DNA of 64,000 nt, taken from positions 26,874-90,873 of the forward strand of contig NZ_LGDY01000105.1 in the NCBI RefSeq assembly GCF_001279525.1, in the 5' to 3' direction. The notes beneath the pieces were generated by a model. The model saw only the letters and a program-made list of their open reading frames with translations. It ran no database searches and had not been told where the DNA came from. Made by a program: the position numbers and the translations under genes. The stretch's first letter is position 1. Every line of letters begins with the position of its first letter. Below, piece after piece: positions 1 through 8,302 of the stretch. The DNA is from Nocardia sp. NRRL S-836. GTDB lineage: Bacteria > Actinomycetota > Actinomycetes > Mycobacteriales > Pseudonocardiaceae.

Positions 1-633
1 ACCGGGGCTGCCCGCCCGCAACGCCGGCGTCACCAGCGCGCACTCCAGCAGCGCGGACGTCTTCTCCTCCACGATCCGGTCGTACTCCGCGACGCCGGCG
101 TCCGGTCCGAGCCGGACGGTGAGCTCGCGGGACTGGCCGGAGAGCACCAGCCGGGTGGCCTCCGCGAACGCGCCGGAGATCTCGGCACGGCCGGGGCCGG
201 GGTCCTCCACGACCATCTGGATGCTCAGCGCCTGCAACGCGTCCCCGGCCAGGATCGCCAGCCCCGTGCCGAACACCTTCCACGCGGCCGGGCGGCCGCG
301 GCGCAGGTCGTCCGCGTCGATGATGTCGTCGTGGACCAAAGTCGAGTTGTGCAGCAGTTCCAACGCCGCCGCCTGGGACACGACGTCCTCCGGCCGCAGT
401 CCGACGCCCGCTGCCGCCGCCATCATCAACGAGGCGCGGGTCAGCTTGCCGCTGGCGGCACCGCTGGGCTCGCCGCGCTCGTCGGTGAAACCGAGGTGGT
501 AGGCGCTGATCCGGGCGAGGGTCGGCTCCAGCGCGGACACCTGCTGCCGCACGACGGGCAACACCGCTGACCGCACCATCCCCGGCGACAGGAGGGCCTG
601 CAGCCCCGTCGACGCAGTGCCGGGTGTGCTCAT
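1..633 (-). CDS. Polyprenyl diphosphate synthase (GGPP-synthase type), C-terminal part outside the window
   Basis: This protein condenses isopentenyl diphosphate with an allylic diphosphate to make a linear C20-type prenyl diphosphate in the cytosol. The frame is open from the ATG at 633 to the window edge (211 codons visible). The first aspartate-rich motif is clear: HDDIIDADDLRRGRP, with D102-D103 as metal ligands, followed by a typical GDAL stretch. The second Asp motif lies outside the window. An SD-like GGAGAA precedes the ATG. It diverges from the P450 at 904 and shares its regulatory region, so it probably supplies the precursor of the same terpenoid pathway. The chain length made cannot be read from this part. 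Confidence 0.9.
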   Translation of the reverse strand, partial: MSTPGTASTGLQALLSPGMVRSAVLPVVRQQVSALEPTLARISAYHLGFTDERGEPSGAASGKLTRASLMMAAAAGVGLRPEDVVSQAAALELLHNSTLVHDDIIDADDLRRGRPAAWKVFGTGLAILAGDALQALSIQMVVEDPGPGRAEISGAFAEATRLVLSGQSRELTVRLGPDAGVAEYDRIVEEKTSALLECALVTPALRAGSPG

Positions 634-731
634 CGGGATTCTCCTCCGGTGCTCGCACATCGCGTTCGTGAATTGAACGCGGAAAACCCCCGGGCGGTGC
701 CCGGGAATGTGAGCCGTGGTTCCGGTCAACA

Positions 732-836
732 TCCTGAACGAGCCTTCGCGGTGGTGTCAACGAACGCCGTGCGAGCGCGGTGGACTTTGGGAAAAACCCC
801 AAAGACGGCGGCGCAGAGCCTGAACTGGACTAATGT
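732..836. promoter_or_regulatory. Bidirectional promoter module, copy A
   Basis: On the minus strand TTGACA (761-756), an 18-nt spacer and CAGGAT (737-732) form a sigma70-type promoter for the prenyl synthase. On the plus strand the interrupted palindrome CTTTGGG-AAAAA-C-CCCAAAG (785-804) lies 26 nt before a -10-like TAATGT (831-836) that would serve the P450. The same arrangement recurs at 4119-4224 and, on the minus side, at 6598-6627. The palindrome resembles sites recognised by LuxR-type pathway activators (PimM-like CTVGGGAWWTCCCBAG, from memory). That a local LuxR protein binds it is inference. Confidence 0.75.
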
Positions 837-903
837 GCGGATTGGTGGCTGCGCGACGCGACCCGCCCCCTGGCGACGGTTCACTCAATGCTTGAGAGGC
901 GAA

Positions 904-2151
904 ATGGCTGTATCAGCCGATTCCGGGAAATTGCGCGAAGGCAGGCCGTTCGACCCGTACGGCGAACATCGCGACGACCCGTACGAGTTCCTGGCCGGCA
1001 TCGGGGACGACGAGCCGGTGTTCTACGCGCCGCTGCTCGACGCGTGGTGCGTCACCCGGCGCGAGGAACTGCTCGCCGTGCTGAAGGACGACAAGAGCTA
1101 TTCGGCGCGTGACCACAACCCGCGTCCCAGGGTGCCGCTGCCCGACGACGTGGCCAGGATGTTCAAGACGTGGCGCGGTGACGGTGGCCTGGGCGTCGGC
1201 TCGCTCGACCCGCCCGCGCACGCCAGGGTCCGCGAGGTGCTCAACATCGGGTTCACGCCGGCCAAGGTCAGGGCGTTCGAACCCACGATGCGCAAGATCG
1301 CCACCGACCTCGTCGAGCGCGCCGCGGCCGACGCCGAGTTCGACCTCATCGAGGCGTTCGCGGTGCCGTACGCGCTTGAGGTGATGTGCGCGCGTCTCGG
1401 GGTGCCGGACGACTACCTCGACCGCTGCCGGTTGTGGTCCGAGCAGCGCATCGAGCTGATGATGCTGCAACGCGACACCGACCCCGAGCTGCTGCGGGAA
1501 TGGGCGCAGGGGCTGGTCGACTTCGGCGCGTTCGCCCGCGAGCTCGCGCGGGACCGGCTGGCCCACCCGCAGGACGACCTGATCAGCGAGCTGCTGCACG
1601 AGGGCAGGGCGGGCAACACGCTCACCGCCGACGAGGTCGCCGTGCAGATCCCCACGCTGATCTTCGCGGGCCACATGACCTGCGCGGAGGCGCTCGGCAC
1701 GATCACGTACCAGCAGCTGAGCTCACCCGGTGGCTGGGCACGGGTCGCCGACGGCACGATCGACACCCGCGACCTCGTCGAGGAGGGGCTGCGGTTCGAC
1801 GCCCCGCTGGCCGGCATGTACCGGACGGCGACCCGCGACGTGGTGGTCGGTGACGTGCACCTGGCCGAGGGGAGCAGGCTGCTCCTGCTGTACGGGACCG
1901 CCGGCCGGGACAGCCGCGTGCACGCGTGTCCCGCCGCGTTCAGCCCCGGCGGCGGCTCGTCCTCGCACCTCGCGTTCGGGCACGGCATCCACTTCTGCCT
2001 CGGGGCGTCGTTCGCCCGTGCGGAGCTGGAGGTCGCGGTGCAGGCCATCGCCGCCAGGATGCCGGGCCTGACCCTGGCGCCGGGGCAGTCGCGCCGGTAC
2101 AAGCCGGTGTTCCCGCTGCGGGCGCTGACCGAGCTGCGCGTCCGGCAGTGA
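904..2151 (+). CDS. Cytochrome P450
   Basis: A soluble class I P450 of 415 residues expected to oxidise the cluster's terpenoid product. The heme loop FGHGIHFCLGASFAR places the thiolate ligand at C365. The I-helix reads AGHMTCAEA where AGHETT is usual, so the acidic residue of the proton-relay pair is Met; this is unusual and may affect oxygen activation. An ExxR pair is visible in EEGLRF. The frame is open upstream to 649, but the ATG at 904, preceded by GAGAGGCG, matches the normal P450 N-terminus. A terminator hairpin follows directly. Redox partners are not encoded nearby. Confidence 0.92.
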   Translation: MAVSADSGKLREGRPFDPYGEHRDDPYEFLAGIGDDEPVFYAPLLDAWCVTRREELLAVLKDDKSYSARDHNPRPRVPLPDDVARMFKTWRGDGGLGVGSLDPPAHARVREVLNIGFTPAKVRAFEPTMRKIATDLVERAAADAEFDLIEAFAVPYALEVMCARLGVPDDYLDRCRLWSEQRIELMMLQRDTDPELLREWAQGLVDFGAFARELARDRLAHPQDDLISELLHEGRAGNTLTADEVAVQIPTLIFAGHMTCAEALGTITYQQLSSPGGWARVADGTIDTRDLVEEGLRFDAPLAGMYRTATRDVVVGDVHLAEGSRLLLLYGTAGRDSRVHACPAAFSPGGGSSSHLAFGHGIHFCLGASFARAELEVAVQAIAARMPGLTLAPGQSRRYKPVFPLRALTELRVRQ

Positions 2152-2157
2152 CCACGA

Positions 2158-2193
2158 GGAAGAGCCCCGGCCAGGTGTGGCCGGGGCTCTTCC
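2158..2193. terminator. Convergent transcription terminator
   Basis: A perfect 15-bp stem (GGAAGAGCCCCGGCC and its complement) with a 6-nt loop lies between the converging P450 gene and the methyltransferase ending at 2208. It can serve both strands. Confidence 0.85.
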
Positions 2194-2207
2194 GTGCTGT
2201 CGTCAGG

Positions 2208-3041
2208 TCAGGCGCGGACCGCGGTCACGTAGATGTAGCCGCTCTCGGGGATGGACCCGAACCGGCGCACGAAGTCGATCAGCGAGTCGGCCTGTTCACC
2301 GCCGACCAGGTCGGCGAGCTTGTCGCGGACCGTCTCGAAGGCGTCGGCCATGAGCAGCAGGGTGCGGATCACGTTGTCGGTGATGTCGCGGATCTCCACG
2401 TCGACGTACCCGGCCGCGGCGAGGTTCTTCTCGTACTCGTCGATGGTGCCCAGGGTCGTCACCCCGTAGTTGGCCTTGATGTGGTCGATGACGACCTGGC
2501 CGTCGGGGGTGATCGGCTCGCGCTGGACGACGTCGGCGACCACGAGCCGGCCGCCGGGCCGCAGCACGCGGGCGGTCTCGGCGAGCACCCGGCCGCGGTC
2601 GGGCATGTGCCACATCGACTCGAACGCCCAGGCCGCGTCGAACGAGGCGTCGGGGAACGGCAGGTCCATGGCGTCGGCGAACTGGAACGTGGCCTTGTCG
2701 CCGAGCCCGGCCGCGGCGGCGTCCTCGTTCGCCTGCTGCACCTGCAGGTGGCTGATGCTGATGCCCACCACGTGCACGCCGGCCGTGCGGACGAGCCGCC
2801 GCGCCGGGTGGCCGATGCCGCAGCCGATGTCGAGGACCCGCTGGCCGGGCTGCGCGGCCAGGCCCGAGATCATCAGGTCGGTCAGGCGGTCCGTGGCGAC
2901 CTCGACGGAGCTGTCGTCGGCGTCGTCCTCCCAGTAGCCGTAGTGGATGTTCGGTCCCCACACGGAGCGGTAGACCCGGCCGAACCCGTCGTACACGTTG
3001 CGGACCCCGGCGTGGTGGGCGGGAGACTGGTCGATCGTCAT
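2208..3041 (-). CDS. Class I SAM-dependent methyltransferase (RebM/tocopherol-MT-like)
   Basis: 277 residues with the SAM motif I VLDIGCGIGHPARRL, a motif II-like region DAAWAFESMWH and the post-I segment LRPGGRLVVADVV. The N-terminal GPNIHYGYWED stretch is typical of small-molecule O-, N- and C-methyltransferases related to rebeccamycin, rifamycin and tocopherol methyltransferases. It follows the methyltransferase at 3130-4032 on the same strand with an 88-nt gap, so both are probably cotranscribed from the minus-strand promoter at 4119-4148. A tailoring role in the terpenoid pathway is inferred; the substrate is unknown. Confidence 0.85.
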   Translation of the reverse strand: MTIDQSPAHHAGVRNVYDGFGRVYRSVWGPNIHYGYWEDDADDSSVEVATDRLTDLMISGLAAQPGQRVLDIGCGIGHPARRLVRTAGVHVVGISISHLQVQQANEDAAAAGLGDKATFQFADAMDLPFPDASFDAAWAFESMWHMPDRGRVLAETARVLRPGGRLVVADVVQREPITPDGQVVIDHIKANYGVTTLGTIDEYEKNLAAAGYVDVEIRDITDNVIRTLLLMADAFETVRDKLADLVGGEQADSLIDFVRRFGSIPESGYIYVTAVRA

Positions 3042-3129
3042 GACGAACTCCGAATCGTCGGGAACGGGGTGGACATGCGGACGCTCGGCCGGGCAGTCCC
3101 GGCCGAGCGCGGGGGCAACGCCTTCTCCT

Positions 3130-4032
3130 TCACCTCTTCTCGAAGCGCAGGAAGCCGAGCGTCAGGCCGCCCGCTCGCCATTCGGCGCCCTGCGCCTCGT
3201 TCGCCAGCAGGGAGATCCGCATGTTCCTGCGCTCGACGGCGGAAAGGCTGTCGTCGCTGTCCAGCACCGCCTTCGTCCAGGCGGCGCTCTCCTCCCAGAA
3301 CGGCGCGGTCTCCGCCGTGGCGTCGACCTCGTCGACCAGTTCGAACCCCGCGGCCTTCGCCGCCTCCGCGTAGTCGAGCACCGAGACCGGCTTGCAGTAG
3401 AAGTACTCCGCCCACACGTCGGCACCGCCGGGACGGGTGGTGAACACCTCCTCGATGCACACGCTGCCACCGGGACGGATGACATCGGCCAGCCGCTGGA
3501 ACCACTGCGGGCGGTTGAAGTACCCACTGCTCTCGATCGCCACCGCCGCGTCGTACGGGCCGTCGTCCACGGTGAGCTGGTTCGCGTCGCAGACCAGCGC
3601 GCGGACCTTCCCGCCGACGCCGGCCTCCCGCGCGAAGCCCTCGACGATCGGCGCGTGCTCCGGCGCGTTGGTGACCGCGGTGACGTCGGCGCCGTACTCC
3701 TGGGCCCAGAACAGCGAGCCGCCGCCGAGACCGCAGCCGACGTCCAGCACCTTGCCCGACAGCCGGTGCTCCGCGCCCCAGATCTTGGCCGCGTACTGCA
3801 GCAGGCCCTCCTGGTGCACCCGGATGCTGCCGCGGATGTCCTCCGGCGTGGCGCCGGGCGCGTGCGACGGCGTGGCGGAGTTCGGGTAGTAGCCCACGTG
3901 GTAGTGAATCCGGGGTCCCGGGCCGTACTTGCGCACGAGCTTGGCCGTTTTGCCGTCGTAGTACTGGCCGACTACCCGTACCTCGTCCTGGGGGTCCAGC
4001 GCTGCCAGAGGTGAACTTGAAAGATTTGACAC
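3130..4032 (-). CDS. SAM methyltransferase, possibly prenyl-diphosphate C-methyltransferase
   Basis: 300 residues. SAM motif I is VLDVGCGLGGGSLFWAQ, and the N-terminus has YYDGKTAKLVRKYGPGPR followed by IHYHVGYY. That N-terminal block, and the absence of membrane segments, resemble methyltransferases acting on IPP or GPP (the 2-methyl-GPP and longestin homo-IPP enzymes). This is a similarity judged by eye. The frame is open much further upstream; the second of two GTG codons (4032) is favoured because GGAGAA lies 8 nt before it. Position beside dxs and a prenyl synthase fits methylation of an isoprenoid precursor, but action on a late intermediate is equally possible. Confidence 0.75.
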   Translation of the reverse strand: MSNLSSSPLAALDPQDEVRVVGQYYDGKTAKLVRKYGPGPRIHYHVGYYPNSATPSHAPGATPEDIRGSIRVHQEGLLQYAAKIWGAEHRLSGKVLDVGCGLGGGSLFWAQEYGADVTAVTNAPEHAPIVEGFAREAGVGGKVRALVCDANQLTVDDGPYDAAVAIESSGYFNRPQWFQRLADVIRPGGSVCIEEVFTTRPGGADVWAEYFYCKPVSVLDYAEAAKAAGFELVDEVDATAETAPFWEESAAWTKAVLDSDDSLSAVERRNMRISLLANEAQGAEWRAGGLTLGFLRFEKR

Positions 4033-4118
4033 GGTCACTTCTCCAGGGCTCGGTTGCCGACGACTGCGTTGGTGAATGGCCTGAGGACCGGATTCATCGC
4101 GAATAGCGATCGCATTCC

Positions 4119-4224
4119 ATCGTGGCGGCGCGGGACTGGCGGTGTCAACGACGCCCGTGGGCCCGGTTCCGACTTTGGGAAAAACCCCAAACGACGCGGC
4201 ACGCGGTTCGAAACGGACTATTCT
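4119..4224. promoter_or_regulatory. Bidirectional promoter module, copy B
   Basis: On the minus strand TTGACA (4148-4143), 18 nt and CACGAT (4124-4119) would drive the two methyltransferases. On the plus strand CTTTGGG-AAAAA-C-CCCAAA (4173-4191) precedes -10-like TATTCT (4219-4224) by 27 nt and would drive dxs. Similarity to copy A also continues past the -10 (GGATTGGTGGCTGC in both), which points to duplication of a whole regulatory segment. The 325 bp between the two genes contain no other recognisable gene. Confidence 0.75.
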
Positions 4225-4357
4225 CCGGATTGGTGGCTGCTGCGCGACACCAATGCCGTGTCCGAGTTCGGGAACGCAGTGGGAATGGTGGCGGACCCGC
4301 CACGACCGGTCCGGACCGACCGAGAGCGACCACACCCGGTGAGGAGCACTGTTCGAC

Positions 4358-6175
4358 ATGGCGCTGCTGGAAACCGTGCGCGACCCGGCGCGGCTGCGCG
4401 AGCTGACCGCCGCACAGCTCCGCGACCTCGCCGGGGAGATCCGCGCGTTCCTGGTCGACCGGGTCTGCGCGACCGGCGGACACCTCGGGCCGAACCTGGG
4501 CGTGGTGGAGCTGACCATCGCCCTGCACACGGTCTTCGAGTCCCCGCGCGACCGCGTGCTCTGGGACACCGGGCACCAGTCGTACGTGCACAAGATCCTG
4601 ACCGGCCGCCAGGCCGGGTTCGACCGGCTGCGCCGTTCGGGCGGGCTCTCCGGCTACCCGAGCCCGCAGGAGTCCGAACACGACCTGGTGGAGAACTCCC
4701 ACGCGTCCACCGCACTGTCCTATGCGGACGGACTGGCCAGGGCGGACGCCCACCTCGGCCGGCACGACCGGGCGACCGTGGCGGTCATCGGCGACGGCGC
4801 GCTGACCGGCGGCATGGCCTGGGAGGCGCTCAACAACATCGCGGGCGGACCGGACCGGCCGCTCGTCATCGTGCTCAACGACAACGGCCGCTCCTACGCG
4901 CCGACCGTCGGCGGGCTCGCCCGGCACCTGGCCGACCTGCGCGCCGGGCGCGGCCCCGGTGTGTTCGAGCAGCTCGGGCTCGCCCACCTCGGCCCGGTCG
5001 ACGGCCACGACATCGCGGCCGTGCAGGAAGCGTTGCGCTGTGCGGCCGCACTGGCCAGGCCGGTCGTCGTGCACGTGATCACGGCCAAGGGCAAGGGGTT
5101 CCGGCACACCGAGGACAACGACCTGGACCTCGGGCACGCCGTCAAGCCGATGGACCCGGTGACCGGACTGCCGCTGCCGTCGTCCGGCCGGTCGTTCACG
5201 TCGGTGTTCGGCGAGACGCTCGTCGAGCTGGCCGAGCAGCGCGCCGACCTGGTCGCCATCACGGCGGCGATGGCCGAGCCGACCGGCCTGCTCCCGTTGC
5301 AGCGCAAGCACCCCGGCCGCGTGATCGACGTCGGCATCGCCGAGCAGCACGCGGTCACGATGGCCGCCGGCCTCTCGCTGGGCGGCGTGCACCCGGTGGT
5401 GGCGATCTACTCCACGTTCCTGAACCGCGCGCTGGACCAGGTGCTGATGGACGTCGCGCTGCACCGGCGCCCGGTGACGTTCGTCCTCGACCGGTCCGGC
5501 GTCACCGGCGACGACGGGCCCAGCCACAACGGCATATGGGACCTCTCGGTGCTGCAGGTGGTGCCGGGGCTGCGGATCGCGGCACCACGCGACGGCGCCC
5601 GGCTGGCCGAGCTGCTGGCCGAGGCCGTGGCGTGGTCGGAGGGCCCGACACTGCTGCGGTTCCCCAAGGGACCCGTCGGCCCGGACCTGCCCGCCGTCGC
5701 CACGTTCAACGGGATCGACGTGCTGCGCCGCTCCGGCCCGTCGGACGTGCTCGTCGTCGCGGTCGGAGCGCTCGCCGGGCTCGCGCTCGCGGTCGCCGAC
5801 GGCGTGCGGGCCCAGGGCATCGGCGTGACCGTGGTCGATCCCCGGTGGGTCTCGCCGGTCAACCCCGCGCTGGCCGACGTGGCCCGCCGCCACCGGCTCG
5901 CGATCACGGTCGAGGACAACAGCCGCGCGGGCGGCGTGGGTTCGGCGGTCGCGCAGGCGTTGCGCGACAACGACGTCAGCACCCCGCTGCGGGAGTTCGG
6001 CATCCCGCGGCGGTTCCTCGGCCACGGCTCGCGGGCCGAGGTGCTCGCCGCCTGCGGGCTGACCGCGCACGACCTCACGAGGGCCGTGGTGGACCTGCTC
6101 GCCGGCCTCGACGCCACGCCCGACGGCATCGACGACGCCGGCACGTGGGCCGTTCACGCGGGGGAGGGGCGGTGA
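4358..6175 (+). CDS. dxs: 1-deoxy-D-xylulose-5-phosphate synthase
   Basis: 605 residues, close to the family norm. It condenses pyruvate and glyceraldehyde 3-phosphate, with thiamine diphosphate, in the first step of the MEP pathway. Visible signatures are the N-terminal [14 protein letters not shown], the ThDP/Mg motif [16 protein letters not shown] near residue 145, the Glu of VGIAEQHAV, and the [10 protein letters not shown] region typical of DXS. Its placement inside the cluster beside copy B of the promoter module suggests a dedicated second copy that raises isoprenoid supply when the pathway is on. A housekeeping dxs would be expected elsewhere in the genome. Confidence 0.95.
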   Translation: MALLETVRDPARLRELTAAQLRDLAGEIRAFLVDRVCATGGHLGPNLGVVELTIALHTVFESPRDRVLWDTGHQSYVHKILTGRQAGFDRLRRSGGLSGYPSPQESEHDLVENSHASTALSYADGLARADAHLGRHDRATVAVIGDGALTGGMAWEALNNIAGGPDRPLVIVLNDNGRSYAPTVGGLARHLADLRAGRGPGVFEQLGLAHLGPVDGHDIAAVQEALRCAAALARPVVVHVITAKGKGFRHTEDNDLDLGHAVKPMDPVTGLPLPSSGRSFTSVFGETLVELAEQRADLVAITAAMAEPTGLLPLQRKHPGRVIDVGIAEQHAVTMAAGLSLGGVHPVVAIYSTFLNRALDQVLMDVALHRRPVTFVLDRSGVTGDDGPSHNGIWDLSVLQVVPGLRIAAPRDGARLAELLAEAVAWSEGPTLLRFPKGPVGPDLPAVATFNGIDVLRRSGPSDVLVVAVGALAGLALAVADGVRAQGIGVTVVDPRWVSPVNPALADVARRHRLAITVEDNSRAGGVGSAVAQALRDNDVSTPLREFGIPRRFLGHGSRAEVLAACGLTAHDLTRAVVDLLAGLDATPDGIDDAGTWAVHAGEGR

Positions 6176-6203
6176 GGACGGTGGTTGCGGGGACGCACCG
6201 CGG

Positions 6204-6506
6204 TCAGTCCACGGTCTCGCAGGCGACCCGCGGCGGCCACGAGTCGGCGCGCAGGATGTCGAGCACGAAGGCCCTCGACACCAGCGCGACCCGGTTCGGC
6301 GCCTGGAGCTTGTCGGACATGACGCGCACGTGGTAGTCGACGGTCTTCGGGCTGAGGTACAGCTCTCTCGACAGCCGGTCGCTGGAGAAGCCGGCCGCGA
6401 CACCCTCCAGAATTCTCGCCTGCAGGGAGCTGGGCTTCCAGCAGCCGCCCGGCTGCTGCTCGCGTTTCCACTTTTCGTGCTGTCCGTGATACATGCACCC
6501 ATCCAT
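6204..6506 (-). CDS. Stand-alone LuxR-type HTH regulator
   Basis: 100 residues consisting mainly of one LuxR/GerE helix-turn-helix (about residues 25-85: ILEGVAAGFSSDRLSREL then LSPKTVDYHV). No receiver, PAS or ATPase domain is present. Such short HTH-only proteins occur as pathway regulators in actinomycete clusters. Two in-frame ATGs exist (6506 and 6494) and neither has a strong SD. It is preceded on the minus strand by promoter copy C (TTGACA-N18-CAGGAT), the same element that precedes the prenyl synthase, so it may act on or be controlled by the same regulon. Confidence 0.8.
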   Translation of the reverse strand: MDGCMYHGQHEKWKREQQPGGCWKPSSLQARILEGVAAGFSSDRLSRELYLSPKTVDYHVRVMSDKLQAPNRVALVSRAFVLDILRADSWPPRVACETVD

Positions 6507-6597
6507 TCCCGCGCGGCTGGTGGCCGCGGGTTGAATCGGGGGACTGGACCTGGAATCACCGTGATGTCGATCAGTGGTCAGGTGGTGACGAGGAGTG

Positions 6598-6690
6598 ATC
6601 CTGCGCGACCTCCCGTAGACGTGTCAACGATGTCGTCGCAGACCGGTGCAATCACTTCCCTTTGGGGACCCCGGTGTGACCCCTTGGGGA
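6598..6690. promoter_or_regulatory. Promoter module, copy C, upstream of the LuxR gene
   Basis: On the minus strand TTGACA (6627-6622), exactly 18 nt and CAGGAT (6603-6598) match copy A. About 33 nt away on the other side are two G/C-rich near-palindromes, CTTTGGGGACCCC (from 6660) and ACCCCTTGGGGA (6679-6690), in place of the single operator of copies A and B. No plus-strand -10 is visible at the equivalent position, so this copy seems one-directional. Confidence 0.65.
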
Positions 6691-6800
6691 ACGAGGTGCG
6701 AAAACGTGCTGGTTGCAGAGGTGGTGCGGCCCGATCAGGGCAGCGTCAACGTTGTCGACCAATCCGGCGAACCGGGCATTCCGGAGGTGCAGGGAGCGTG

Positions 6801-6926
6801 CGGGTTGTCAACCCGCGCGATCGCGTAGGAATCGGCTTTCCTGTACGGCGAACGGCCGAGGAGGGATGCATTGTTCGGGAGCCAATTGATACGGCGTTGG
6901 TGGCTCTCGGTGATCTGTCGTACGCT
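6801..6926 (+). promoter_or_regulatory. Palindrome and promoter ahead of the tandem LuxR genes
   Basis: CGGGTTG-T-CAACCCG (6801-6815) is a perfect 7-1-7 palindrome. Further downstream TTGGTG (6897-6902), an 18-nt spacer and TACGCT (6921-6926) form a plausible promoter about 40 nt before the start at 6966. The rest of the 6507-6965 gap holds promoter copy C and no gene that I can support. Confidence 0.5.
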
Positions 6927-6965
6927 CGGAGTTGCCTGAATTCTTTTGCGGGAGGGAAGGAAGGA

Positions 6966-7607
6966 ATGGCTGCCACGCGCGTCGTCGTGTGTTGTGAGGA
7001 CTTCATCGCGCGAACCGGTGCCACGACTTCTCTGCAGTCCTTTCCCGATGTCGAGGTGCGCGAGGAACCGGTGCTCGGCACGGCCGCGGCACGGGCGGCC
7101 ACGGACGTGGTCGTCGTCGTGGCCGACCGGCTCTCCGTGGACGTGGCAACGGCGCTGAGGGAGCTGCGGCGGCTCCTCGACCGGCCCGTCGTCCTCGTGG
7201 CGCGGGAGGTCGAGCGCATCGACGTGGTCATGGCGGTCGACTGCAACGTCGTGGCCGTCCTGCCCACCGCCGAGTTCACCGCCGACCGGCTCCACGCCGC
7301 GGTGCTCACCGCGGCCCGCGGCGGCGCGGTGCTGCCGTTCGCGCTGGCCGGCGACCTCGTCCGGCACGTCCGGTGGGTGCACACGGAACTGCTCGAACCC
7401 AACGGCCTGCGCGCCTCGGGGCTCAAGCCCAGGGAGGTGGAGGTCATCGGGCTCATGGCCGACGGGCACGACACCGCGGAGATCGCCGCCAAGCTGAGCT
7501 TCTCCGAGCGGTCGGTCAAGAAGCTGATCCACGACGTCACCAGCAGGCTCAACCTGCGCAACCGGCCGCACGCGGTGGCCTACGCGCTGCGCCACGGCGT
7601 GATCTGA
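6966..7607 (+). CDS. NarL/LuxR-family response-regulator-like protein with degenerate receiver
   Basis: 213 residues. The N-terminal ~120 residues fold-match a receiver by pattern (RVVVCCEDFIARTG, then DVVVVVADRLS), but the phospho-acceptor position and the acidic pocket are not conserved, so activation is probably phosphorylation-independent. The C-terminal LuxR HTH is clear: LKPREVEVIGLMADGHDTAE followed by IAAKLSFSERSVKKLIHDV. The frame is open to 6330, but the ATG at 6966 follows GGAGGGAAGGAAGGA and gives the normal N-terminus. The next gene is a paralogue sharing C-terminal NRxHAVAYALRxGVI. Confidence 0.85.
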   Translation: MAATRVVVCCEDFIARTGATTSLQSFPDVEVREEPVLGTAAARAATDVVVVVADRLSVDVATALRELRRLLDRPVVLVAREVERIDVVMAVDCNVVAVLPTAEFTADRLHAAVLTAARGGAVLPFALAGDLVRHVRWVHTELLEPNGLRASGLKPREVEVIGLMADGHDTAEIAAKLSFSERSVKKLIHDVTSRLNLRNRPHAVAYALRHGVI

Positions 7608-7664
7608 CCTGCGGTGGCGGGTCCGGAGTTCTGACGTCCCGACGTTTCGACGTGAGGTGCAGCG

Positions 7665-8270
7665 ATGGTCGCGGCGACGGTCCTGGTGAAGGCGCGTGAC
7701 CCGATCACCCAGGCGGGTCTGGTCGGGTTCCTGCGCGCGAGGAGCGGGATCGAGGCCCACGGCGACCCCGGCGGCCACTACGACGTGGTGAGCGTGGTGG
7801 CGAAGCGGTTCTCCGCCGACGTGGCGGCCGAGGTGTACCGGGTGACGGCGGGGAACGTTCCCGCGGTCCTGCTCGTGGACGAGATCGGCGACGACGACCT
7901 CAGGTCGGTCGGTGCCAACGTCGTCACGATCCTGCCCCGGCAGCGCGTGACCGGCGACGAGCTGGTCCGCGCCGTGCTCACCGCGCCGGCGAGGGGTGAC
8001 GAGACCCTGAGCGAACGGCGCCGCAGGCTGGCCGAACAGGTCGAGGCGATCAACCGCGCCCCCGCGGACGGTGCGGGACCGGAGTTCACCGAGCGCGAGG
8101 TGGAGGTCCTGCGGCTCACCGCCGACGGGTGCAACACCGCCGAGATCGCCGCGCGGCTGCACCTGTCGGAACGGTCGATCAAGCAGACCGTCTTCGGGAT
8201 CACGACCCGGCTGCACTTCCGCAACCGGTCCCACGCCGTGGCCTACGCGCTGCGGACCGGAGTGATCTGA
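7665..8270 (+). CDS. Second NarL/LuxR-like regulator (paralogue of the upstream gene)
   Basis: 201 residues with an atypical receiver-like N-terminus (VLVKARDPITQAGLVGFLRA) lacking the usual acidic pair, and a LuxR HTH (TEREVEVLRLTADGCNTAEI then AARLHLSERSIKQTVFGI). The C-terminal ending NRSHAVAYALRTGVI is nearly that of the preceding gene, so the two arose by tandem duplication. The spacing of 57 nt suggests cotranscription. They are the best local candidates for reading the TTTGGG/CCCAAA operators, possibly as a heterodimer; this is inference. Confidence 0.85.
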   Translation: MVAATVLVKARDPITQAGLVGFLRARSGIEAHGDPGGHYDVVSVVAKRFSADVAAEVYRVTAGNVPAVLLVDEIGDDDLRSVGANVVTILPRQRVTGDELVRAVLTAPARGDETLSERRRRLAEQVEAINRAPADGAGPEFTEREVEVLRLTADGCNTAEIAARLHLSERSIKQTVFGITTRLHFRNRSHAVAYALRTGVI

Positions 8271-8302
8271 CCGCCGCCGCACTGCCACAGGTGAGGTCCC
8301 TG

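Noticed and set aside
1926..3443. Long plus-strand open frame of 505 codons across the P450 end and both methyltransferase genes
   Set aside because: It is antisense to two well-supported methyltransferase genes, crosses a terminator hairpin and has no domain pattern; a GC-skew shadow.
4145..6559. 804-codon minus-strand open frame opposite dxs
   Set aside because: Runs antisense through dxs with clear family motifs; composition is His/Arg/Gly-rich nonsense typical of high-GC shadows.
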